Shown here in pieces: positions 8,623 through 15,464 of a stretch of 64,000 bases of DNA (within the stretch, counting starts at the first letter, position 1; the number at the start of each line of letters is the position of its first letter). The stretch lies in contig CBDCMP010000007.1 of NCBI GenBank assembly GCA_965218985.1, positions 1,488,001 through 1,552,000 on the forward strand, given 5' to 3'. Source of the DNA: Pseudopedobacter sp965218985 (GTDB taxonomy: Bacteria; Bacteroidota; Bacteroidia; Sphingobacteriales; Sphingobacteriaceae). The notes beneath the pieces were generated by a model, which was not told where the DNA came from, did no database searches, and was given only the letters and a program-made list of their open reading frames with translations. Position numbers and translations under genes: made by a program.

Positions 8623-10068
8623 ATGAAGATTTTGCTCACAGGTGCGAATGGATACATCGGAACCAGATTATTACCGGTTTTACAGGAAGCTGGTCATGAA
8701 GTTCTGTGTCTGGTAAGAGATGAGAGAAGATGGAAAGATGAGCAGAAGAGCAGGTCTCGAATCCAGATAATCACCGGAGATTTATTACGCGAAGACACGC
8801 TGAATAAAATCCCACAGGATATTGATGCCGCTTATTATCTGGTACATTCTATGGGAGATGCCAGTTTTAAGGAACTAGAAGAGCTATCAGCAAATAATTT
8901 CGTGAAAGCCCTGGAACGGACTCATTGCAAGCAGATCATCTACCTTACGGGAATCGTTAATGACAAACAACTGTCAGTACATTTAAGCTCGCGTTTAACG
9001 GTGGAGACTATTTTAGAAAAAAGTGAAATTCCTTTGACCTGCTTAAGAGCAGCCATCATCATTGGGTCGGGCAGTGCTTCATTTGAAATCATCAGAGATT
9101 TAACCGAGAAATTACCGGTGATGATTGCCCCTAAATGGTTAAGAACTAAATGTCAACCCATTGCGATCAGAGATGTTTTAGCCTATCTGGAAGGTGTTTT
9201 GGGGAATGAAAAAGCTTTGAATAAAACATTTGATATTGGGGGGGCTGACATCCTGACCTATAAGGATATGTTATTGGGCTATGCTAAAGCCAGAAAATTA
9301 AAACGCTATATCCTCACGATACCTGTGCTCACGCCGCGTTTATCTTCTTATTGGTTGAACCTGGTCACTTCTGTGAATTATAATATTGCCAGCAGCCTTG
9401 TAGAGAGTATGAAGAATGAGGTAATTTGCCATAATCATGATATTGAACAGGTGGTGCCAAGAAAATGCGTCAGCTATGAGCAGGCTCTTAAACTGGCTTT
9501 TAACAAGATAGAACAAAACTCCATCGTGTCAAGCTGGAAAGATGCTTTGAACCGTGGCTACCTGAACACCAGCTTCATGGATCAGGTTAAAGTTCCTCAA
9601 CATGGAACGTTAACTTACAGGGTAAAAAGAATATTCACAAAAGAGCCTGCTAAAGTTCTGGCGAATATTTGGTCAATTGGCGGCAAACGAGGCTGGTATT
9701 ATTTGGATTTTCTTTGGAATTTAAGAGGATTGATTGACCAGATAGTGGGAGGAGTGGGAATCCGCAGAGGAAGGAGAGGAGGTAATCAAATTTACGCTGG
9801 TGATGCGCTTGATTTCTGGAGAGTTATTTTAGCAGATGAAAAGAACATGCGTTTATTGCTTTATGCGGAAATGAAATTGCCAGGTGAAGCTTGGCTTGAG
9901 TTTAAAATCATCAATCGTGAGCAAAAACACTACCTCAGTCAGGTGGCTACATTTCGTCCCAACGGCTTATGGGGGAGAGCTTATTGGTGGCTCATGTGGC
10001 CATTTCATCTTTTCATATTTAACGGGATGGCGAGAAATCTGGTCAATTACCAGCAAAAAAACCAGTGA
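8623..10068 (+). CDS. NAD(P)-binding SDR protein with C-terminal DUF2867 domain
   Basis: 481 residues. The N-terminal 280 residues form an atypical short-chain dehydrogenase domain with the dinucleotide-binding motif TGANGYIGTRL at residues 6-16 and a YbjT-like layout (AAYYLVHSMG, IIYLTGIVN). The C-terminal 190 residues match the DUF2867 pattern, including WSIGGKRGWYY and GDALDFWRV. This two-domain architecture is common in proteobacteria and Bacteroidota, and its substrate has not been defined. The gene appears monocistronic, with non-coding gaps of about 110 and 120 bases on either side. Confidence 0.88.
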   Translation: MKILLTGANGYIGTRLLPVLQEAGHEVLCLVRDERRWKDEQKSRSRIQIITGDLLREDTLNKIPQDIDAAYYLVHSMGDASFKELEELSANNFVKALERTHCKQIIYLTGIVNDKQLSVHLSSRLTVETILEKSEIPLTCLRAAIIIGSGSASFEIIRDLTEKLPVMIAPKWLRTKCQPIAIRDVLAYLEGVLGNEKALNKTFDIGGADILTYKDMLLGYAKARKLKRYILTIPVLTPRLSSYWLNLVTSVNYNIASSLVESMKNEVICHNHDIEQVVPRKCVSYEQALKLAFNKIEQNSIVSSWKDALNRGYLNTSFMDQVKVPQHGTLTYRVKRIFTKEPAKVLANIWSIGGKRGWYYLDFLWNLRGLIDQIVGGVGIRRGRRGGNQIYAGDALDFWRVILADEKNMRLLLYAEMKLPGEAWLEFKIINREQKHYLSQVATFRPNGLWGRAYWWLMWPFHLFIFNGMARNLVNYQQKNQ

Positions 10069-10191
10069 TTTCACTAAACATAAAGAAGGTGCTGAAGTTT
10101 TGTATCTTGAAAATAAACCTTTTTTGGATAATCGGATTTTTTTTAGTTATTTTTATTTACAACATAACCATATATTAAACCATTTCCTGTT

Positions 10192-10620
10192 ATGATTAAA
10201 GTACATCAAATCCTGAAGCAAAAAGAAGGAAGAATTATAGTGATCTCCACCCAAAGTATGGTGTATGAGGCATTAGAGATTATGAATACCCATAACATCA
10301 GTGCGATTTTGATCGTGGACGAAGGGGATTTAAAGGGAATCTTCACAGAAAGAGATTATGCCCGAAAAGTAGTATTGAAAGGTAAATCGTCTAAAGAAGT
10401 GAGGATAGTGGATGTGATGACTCCTTCGCCAATCGTGATCTCTCCCCAGGACAGCTTAGACCATTGTATGGAATTAATGACCCATAAACACATCAGACAT
10501 TTACCCGTGATTGAAAATGACAAGCTTAGCGGTATGGTCTCTATAGGAGATGTGGTAAAGTTCATCATTGAAGACCAAAAGCAGACCATTAAAAATCTGG
10601 AGAACTATATCAGCAGTTAA
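10192..10620 (+). CDS. Tandem CBS-domain protein
   Basis: 142 residues that consist almost only of two CBS motifs. The first is near residues 12-66 (MVYEALEIMNTHNISAILIVDEGDLKGIFTERDYAR) and the second near 77-132 (PIVISPQDSLDHCMELM, then HIRHLPVIENDKLSGMVSIGDV). Pairs of CBS motifs form a Bateman module that senses adenine nucleotides. Stand-alone CBS proteins of this length are common and their targets are usually unknown. No partner domain is present. Confidence 0.9.
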   Translation: MIKVHQILKQKEGRIIVISTQSMVYEALEIMNTHNISAILIVDEGDLKGIFTERDYARKVVLKGKSSKEVRIVDVMTPSPIVISPQDSLDHCMELMTHKHIRHLPVIENDKLSGMVSIGDVVKFIIEDQKQTIKNLENYISS

Positions 10621-10690
10621 GATCGTTTGCCGGGATTGAAAACCATCCAGCATGTTAATTGTTAATCGTTTCACATCCATATCTATAAAA

Positions 10691-11047
10691 ATGAAAATCA
10701 ATTCCAAAGTTCATGGCATTATTGATTATCTATTGGTGGTTTTTTTATGGGCCTCCCCGGGTTTATTCTTTATGCCTAGAATCACATCCATAGTAACTTA
10801 TATCTTAGGCTCTATTCATTTATTGCTTACCGTCTTTACCAATTATCAGCCCGGGCTCTTTAAGTTTGTTCCGATTAAAGTACATGGGCAAATTGAACTG
10901 GTCATTGCGATTGTTCTTCTCTTTGCAGCCTTTTATTTAGGGTCTATTGATGGTGCCATATCCCGCAATTTTTATTTAGGTGTGGCTATAGGTATTTTCA
11001 TCTTCTGGTCACTCAGTGATTATCGCCGAAAAACCAACCCGTTATAA
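10691..11047 (+). CDS. Small four-helix membrane protein (SPW-repeat-like)
   Basis: 118 residues starting at the ATG at 10691 (MKINSKVHGIIDYL). An in-frame ATG 39 bases upstream would add a polar N-terminus and is less likely. Four hydrophobic segments are arranged as two similar halves: VHGIIDYLLVVFLWASPG, and later VHGQIELVIAIVLLFAAF with HG repeated in the same position. This internal symmetry resembles SPW-repeat membrane proteins. The function is unknown. A few residues of both halves (HG, then D or E) could be followed in relatives. Confidence 0.65.
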   Translation: MKINSKVHGIIDYLLVVFLWASPGLFFMPRITSIVTYILGSIHLLLTVFTNYQPGLFKFVPIKVHGQIELVIAIVLLFAAFYLGSIDGAISRNFYLGVAIGIFIFWSLSDYRRKTNPL

Positions 11048-11235
11048 ATCTGTAGGAATGGTTTTGAATTTGTGATTCTAATTCATGCGCAGCATATTCA
11101 ATAGGGCTGCCGTATTTTTTTGATTAAACGGCTAAAATCCCCAATCTATCGGTTCATCCATTCAATAGATTTAAGGCTAAATTTTCCACTGTGAAATGAA
11201 ATTACAACGAAGGAATGGCTTTCTTTCCTTTTTCT

Positions 11236-11243
11236 TACTTTTG
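11236..11243 (+). promoter_or_regulatory. Candidate Bacteroidota -7 promoter element for glnS
   Basis: TACTTTTG fits the Bacteroidota -7 consensus TAnnTTTG and ends 20 bases before the glnS ATG. A convincing -33 TTG at the usual 19-base distance is not present, so the assignment rests on the -7 element alone. Confidence 0.45.
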
Positions 11244-11263
11244 TAACCTGTTAATTTGTAAAA

Positions 11264-12946
11264 ATGTCTGAAGAGAAATCCTTGAATTTTATAGAAGAGA
11301 TTGTTGAAAACGATTTGAAAAACGGAAATTACGATAAAATCGTTACCCGTTTTCCACCAGAACCGAACGGGTTTTTGCACATCGGCCATGCCAGTAGCAT
11401 TTGCCTCAATTTTGGGTTAACTCAAAGATTCAAAGGCTATACCAATCTGCGTTTTGATGATACAAATCCTATAACAGAAGAAACCATTTATGTGGATAGC
11501 ATTAAGAAAGACATTCAGTGGCTGGGTTTTAATTGGGAGAATGAGCATTATGCCTCTGATTATTTTGATGCGCTTTACGCTTATGCAGTGAAACTGATTG
11601 AGAAGGGTTTGGCTTATGTAGATGAATTGGATGCCGAGGAGATGGCGAAATTAAAAGGCACACCCACAGAACCAGGCAAAAACAGCCCTTACCGCAATCG
11701 TTCTGTTGAGGAGAACCTAGATCTGTTTGAGCGCATGAAGGGTGGCGAATTTGAAGATGGGAGTCGTACTTTGAGAGCCAAAATTGATATGGAACATGTG
11801 AACATGCTCATGCGTGATCCCATTTTATACCGAATCAAACATGCGGAACATCATCGCACCGGCAATAAATGGTGCATTTACCCGATGTATGATTTCGCCC
11901 ACGGACAAAGTGATGCCATTGAAAATGTGACGCACTCTATATGCACCTTAGAATTTGTACCTCATCGCGAGCTATATGACTGGCTCATCGAAAAATTAGA
12001 GATTTACCCATCACACCAATATGAATTCGCCCGCAGAAATTTGAATTACACCGTCACCAGCAAGAGAAAATTATTGCAATTGGTGAATGAGAGATTGGTG
12101 AGCGGCTGGGATGATCCTCGTATGCCCACCATCAGTGGTTTGCGCAGAAGGGGCTTCACACCCTCATCTATCCGTAATTTTTGCGAAAGAATCGGCATCG
12201 CCAAAAGAGAGAATTTGATTGAATATAGCTTGCTGGAGTTCTTTATCCGCGAGGATTTAAATAAAACCTCGTGGAGAAGAATGGCAGTTTTGGATCCTAT
12301 TAAAATGGTGATCATCAACTATCCCGAAGGAAGGGAGGAGATGCTGCAAGGAGAGAATAACCCTGAGGTGGAAGGCCATGATGGCACAAGAGCCATTCCT
12401 TTCAGCCGGGAATTATGGATAGAACGTGATGATTTTATGGAAGAGCCTCCAAAAAAATTCTTTCGTTTGGGGCCAGGGTTGATGAGCCGTTTAAAGAATG
12501 CCTATATCGTACGCTGTGACGATTTTGTGAAAGATGAGAAAGGGAAGTTAACGGAGATTCACTGCACCTATTTTCCGGATTCTAAATCAGGTGAAGATGT
12601 TTCCGGTTTAAAAGTGAAAGGAACCATGCATTGGGTGAGTGTTCCGCATGCTAAAACCGCCGAAGTGCGCTTGTACGACAGGTTGTTCACTTCTGAAGAA
12701 CCAGACCGTGAGGAAGGCGATTTCAAAGATTACCTGAATCCTGAAAGTTTGGTGGTACTCAAAAATGCTTATATAGAACCCGATTTGGCTAACGCTCAGC
12801 AACAATTAACGGAGCAGCCTGACAGGCGTTATCAGTTCATCCGTAAAGGATATTTCTGTTTGGATGCAGATTCAACTCCTGAGCATTTGGTATTCAACAG
12901 GACTGTTACCTTAAAAGACACCTGGGCTAAGGAATCAGTGAAATAA
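11264..12946 (+). CDS. glnS: Glutaminyl-tRNA synthetase
   Basis: 560-residue class I aminoacyl-tRNA synthetase that charges tRNA-Gln in the cytoplasm. The N-terminus reads TRFPPEPNGFLHIGHAS, with the HIGH signature at residues 39-42. The KMSKS-type loop is VTSKRKLLQLV near residue 266. The DDTNP segment, the anticodon-binding beta-barrel region and the ending (HLVFNRTVTLKDTWAK) are all standard, and the length matches bacterial GlnRS. No fusion or truncation. GlnRS rather than GluRS is supported by the N-terminal PPEPNG form and by the all-beta C-terminal domain. Confidence 0.96.
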   Translation: MSEEKSLNFIEEIVENDLKNGNYDKIVTRFPPEPNGFLHIGHASSICLNFGLTQRFKGYTNLRFDDTNPITEETIYVDSIKKDIQWLGFNWENEHYASDYFDALYAYAVKLIEKGLAYVDELDAEEMAKLKGTPTEPGKNSPYRNRSVEENLDLFERMKGGEFEDGSRTLRAKIDMEHVNMLMRDPILYRIKHAEHHRTGNKWCIYPMYDFAHGQSDAIENVTHSICTLEFVPHRELYDWLIEKLEIYPSHQYEFARRNLNYTVTSKRKLLQLVNERLVSGWDDPRMPTISGLRRRGFTPSSIRNFCERIGIAKRENLIEYSLLEFFIREDLNKTSWRRMAVLDPIKMVIINYPEGREEMLQGENNPEVEGHDGTRAIPFSRELWIERDDFMEEPPKKFFRLGPGLMSRLKNAYIVRCDDFVKDEKGKLTEIHCTYFPDSKSGEDVSGLKVKGTMHWVSVPHAKTAEVRLYDRLFTSEEPDREEGDFKDYLNPESLVVLKNAYIEPDLANAQQQLTEQPDRRYQFIRKGYFCLDADSTPEHLVFNRTVTLKDTWAKESVK

Positions 12947-13261
12947 AAGTTCATTAGCTAGGTTTTTCTTTACTAGAGTTTTGGCATTGGGGCGTTTCAG
13001 ATATTTTGAGCAATTCTACACGTGGAAGATTGCAGAATCTATTGTTGCAACCGCAATAAACGTGGAAAAGACCATATAACCCATAAAAGCTAAAAGCAAA
13101 ATGCTAAGTTACTAACTATTAAATAGTTGTACCAATTTTATGTGAAATTTACTATTAGACTCTATATAATTATGACCAAATCTATGAGGCTATGAAAAGG
13201 AAATGAATTAAATATTTATAAATAGTTTGTATACCAGCTTTTGAACTCAAAAAATATAGGC
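12947..13261. other. Gene-free stretch between glnS and the RES toxin gene
   Basis: 315 bases between a plus-strand gene and a convergent minus-strand gene. I see no coding remnant and no strong terminator. The only structure is a short inverted repeat, AACTATT-A-AATAGTT, at 13114-13128, with no T-run after it. Confidence 0.5.
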
Positions 13262-13720
13262 CTATTTGAAAATTCTTTTATCAAAAGGGAATTTTGAAGT
13301 TGAAATAATTTTAATTTTCGAAAATTCTGGATGATTGGGGTTGATTAAATAATTATAATCACCTTGCGTTACCGCAGATGGTATTTTCAAAATACAACAT
13401 TTATTATTTAGAATAAATTGGTCTCCGAAAAACTGCGTAGATGATGGATGAGGAAATATATTCCAATCTACTGGTAAATCTATCTCTTTGATTGTAATAA
13501 TTGAAATATCATCAGGAATGTTAATAGCTGTCATCATATAATCATCAGGGAGAGTTGCAAGTGTGAAGTGAACCGCAACCTCAGCCATTGCAAGAGATCT
13601 GTTCGAAGCACAATAAATAAGTTCAACACCAATAGAATTCCATCTTGCACCTTTAATTGCTGCACCTTTTCCAGAGAGAGAAGCAGCAAATTTAGACCTG
13701 GACAGTCTATAAACTTCCAT
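13262..13720 (-). CDS. RES-domain toxin (NAD+-degrading toxin of a Xre-RES module)
   Basis: 152 residues matching the RES family: an N-terminal MEVYRLSRSKFAASLSGKGA followed by GARWNSIGVELIYCASNRSLAMAEVAVHF. The family has conserved R, Y, E and S positions around an NAD-binding pocket, and the expected R near the start, Y and S in the middle and E in AMAEVAVH are visible. Characterised RES toxins deplete cellular NAD+ and cause growth arrest. It lies directly downstream of its antitoxin gene, with only two bases between them, so translation is coupled. Length is typical. Confidence 0.9.
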   Translation of the reverse strand: MEVYRLSRSKFAASLSGKGAAIKGARWNSIGVELIYCASNRSLAMAEVAVHFTLATLPDDYMMTAINIPDDISIITIKEIDLPVDWNIFPHPSSTQFFGDQFILNNKCCILKIPSAVTQGDYNYLINPNHPEFSKIKIISTSKFPFDKRIFK

Positions 13721-13722
13721 AT

Positions 13723-14217
13723 TTAAGCCAGAATGCCGTAATTTATTCTTGTCAGCTCACTAATTACCAACTCCTTACCATAAGAGTCCTTGATGAGTTT
13801 CATTGGCTGCATATTACCCAATGCAAAATTGGGTGTGTCGAGCCATAATTTCAATTTGTTAATATCTCCAAAAACATCTAATCCAACCTTGATGACTTCA
13901 GCCATTTCGATGATTTTTTCAGATTGATAAGGCTTAAATTGTTTGGCAGACTGCTTATAACGTTGCAAAGATTTTGTAGATATATTTAAGAAATCTGCCC
14001 ATTCCATCTCACTTAATGGTGCATAATGTTGTATTAAATCAAAAAGAGAGTAAGGAATTCCCTCTCTTATTGCTGTAATTATCAACATCTTATTGGAAAG
14101 GAAATCATCGTAGGTAATGTTGATTTTCCTACCAACGGCCTGACCAGTTGTTGAGGAATGCTTAAACAGAGTGGATATTTCTTTGTTTAATTTTTTTTCG
14201 ATATCTATTTCTAGCAT
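13723..14217 (-). CDS. Xre/MbcA/ParS-type antitoxin of the RES module
   Basis: About 164 residues from the ATG at 14217 (MLEIDIEKKLNKE). A longer reading from a TTG at 14256 would place the 22-bp palindromic operator inside the gene, so the ATG start is preferred. The middle part (about 65-110) is a helix-turn-helix with WADFLNISTKSLQRYKQ. The C-terminal part, FGDINKLKLWLDTPNFALGNMQPMKLIKDSYG, is the MbcA/ParS (DUF2384) toxin-binding domain. It should neutralise the downstream RES toxin and repress the operon through the palindrome just upstream. Confidence 0.9.
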   Translation of the reverse strand: MLEIDIEKKLNKEISTLFKHSSTTGQAVGRKINITYDDFLSNKMLIITAIREGIPYSLFDLIQHYAPLSEMEWADFLNISTKSLQRYKQSAKQFKPYQSEKIIEMAEVIKVGLDVFGDINKLKLWLDTPNFALGNMQPMKLIKDSYGKELVISELTRINYGILA

Positions 14218-14224
14218 GTTTGTT

Positions 14225-14246
14225 TTGTTAGACAATTGTCTAACAA
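14225..14246 (-). promoter_or_regulatory. 22-bp perfect palindrome, candidate autoregulatory operator of the toxin-antitoxin operon
   Basis: The two 11-base arms, TTGTTAGACAA and its complement TTGTCTAACAA, meet at position 14235/14236 without a spacer. The site ends 7 bases upstream of the antitoxin ATG at 14217, where bound repressor would block early transcription. The antitoxin carries a helix-turn-helix, so autoregulation is the simplest reading. Binding is inferred, not shown. Confidence 0.75.
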
Positions 14247-14285
14247 TATAAGACAAAATTCTATCTTATGCAAATTTTTAGAAAT

Positions 14286-15104
14286 TCAATACTTCTTATA
14301 CAAATTAAATAAAACACATTTATCCCAATCACTCATCACAGGTTCCAGATCCAGTTTCACGAAGTGTCTTTTAAATGCGATGATGGCGGCAGGCAGATCA
14401 CGAGTGTCGTAGCCAATCCTGTGTAAGGCATCCTCTATGTCAAAATCAGCTGGTGGAGGTAGGGTAGGATTGTCATACCATAAGCCAAAACCTTTATCGG
14501 CCAATAATTTCCACGGAAAAAGTATGCCCGGGTCTGGTTTACGTTTAGGGGCGATGTCTGCATGACCGATGAAATTAGCTGTTGGGATGTTATAGGTGAT
14601 TTTCAATTTCTGTAATAAAATTAAGAGGCTATTGATTTGCGCATCAGTGAAAGGTTCTGTTCCATTATTATCAATCTCAATTCCAATGGAGCAAGAATTC
14701 ATATCATAATTATTTCCCCACCTGCTCACACCGGCATGCCATGCTCTCAATTCATCGTTGAGCATTCGCACCACCTGCCCATCCCGGCCCACCACATAAT
14801 GTGCACTTACCTGAGTGCGTTCCAGGGTAAAGGTTCTAATGGTTTGTGCTAAGGAATCCTGAGCAGTATGATGAATGATCACAAAATCTGGCTTTCTGGC
14901 ACTAAAATTTACTGTAGGGATGTAGGAAGTCGGAATAAGATTTCCCAATGTGTCCATCAATACAGGTGCTAGATTTGCATCCATTTCTTCAGTCACTTTC
15001 TGAATTTTCTCCTCCTGGATTTTTTGAGCTTCTTTATAGGGTTTTGGTGAACAGGCTCCAAGTAAAATCAATGAGCCGCTTAATAGGAAAAAATTTCGAA
15101 CCAT
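14286..15104 (-). CDS. N-acetylmuramoyl-L-alanine amidase (Amidase_2/PGRP fold) lipoprotein
   Basis: 272 residues with a lipoprotein signal (SLILLGACS, lipobox cysteine near residue 18). The Amidase_2 domain covers about residues 65-215. Zinc ligands expected for this family are visible as the first H in FVIIHHTAQD and the H in FIGHADIAPKRKPDPG, with the third ligand probably the D of KPDPG. The domain also has SAHYVVGRDGQVVRML and SCSIGIEIDNNG. The enzyme cleaves the amide bond between muramic acid and L-alanine, or handles anhydro-muropeptides as AmpD-like enzymes do, in the periplasm or at the outer membrane. The gene stands alone. Confidence 0.9.
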   Translation of the reverse strand: MVRNFFLLSGSLILLGACSPKPYKEAQKIQEEKIQKVTEEMDANLAPVLMDTLGNLIPTSYIPTVNFSARKPDFVIIHHTAQDSLAQTIRTFTLERTQVSAHYVVGRDGQVVRMLNDELRAWHAGVSRWGNNYDMNSCSIGIEIDNNGTEPFTDAQINSLLILLQKLKITYNIPTANFIGHADIAPKRKPDPGILFPWKLLADKGFGLWYDNPTLPPPADFDIEDALHRIGYDTRDLPAAIIAFKRHFVKLDLEPVMSDWDKCVLFNLYKKY

Positions 15105-15464
15105 GGTTTAAATTATATCATGTATGATTCAAAGTAAATAAAAAACTTCAATCTTTTTAAGAAAGGTGTCTAATTTTTATTAAACATTCAAGAAGTTCAT
15201 TTTCGCCTGGTTTCAAAAAAGCCAAAGTGGCAGGATAAGCACCTGGTGCAGCACCAAATTTTAGAGGATCTGAGAAAGTGTAGTCTCATCGTATGGAGTT
15301 TTTTCTTGGTTTATTCATTAAATCACCGGAATTGGTTGATTTTTAACAACAATACATTTTGACCATCCAGGGTTGTCATAAATACTGCGCAGCAATAAGT
15401 AATTCCCTTCGTTTTAAGTTGAACATTTAAATACCACGAAATTACTTTTATACCTCACTATAAT
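15105..15464. other. Intergenic stretch between the amidase and SNF2 genes
   Basis: 360 bases. The middle holds a 54-codon reading frame with an internal TGA on the minus strand (annotated separately). Outside it I see nothing recognisable. Confidence 0.5.
15157..15318 (-). pseudogene. Remnant of a small protein gene with an in-frame TGA
   Basis: From the ATG at 15318 the frame reads MNKPRKNSIR, then TGA at codon 11, then an uninterrupted 42-residue stretch that includes DPLKFGAAPGAYPATLAF and ends LIKIRHLS with TAA. The downstream part has normal protein composition, so it looks like a real coding fragment, either cut by a nonsense change or the tail of a larger lost gene. I do not recognise the family. 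A shadow frame across the same bases is possible but less likely, because the opposite strand has no gene here. Confidence 0.4.

Noticed and set aside
9884..10195. 103-codon frame overlapping the end of the SDR gene
   Set aside because: It lies in another frame of a well supported gene and has no recognisable protein features.
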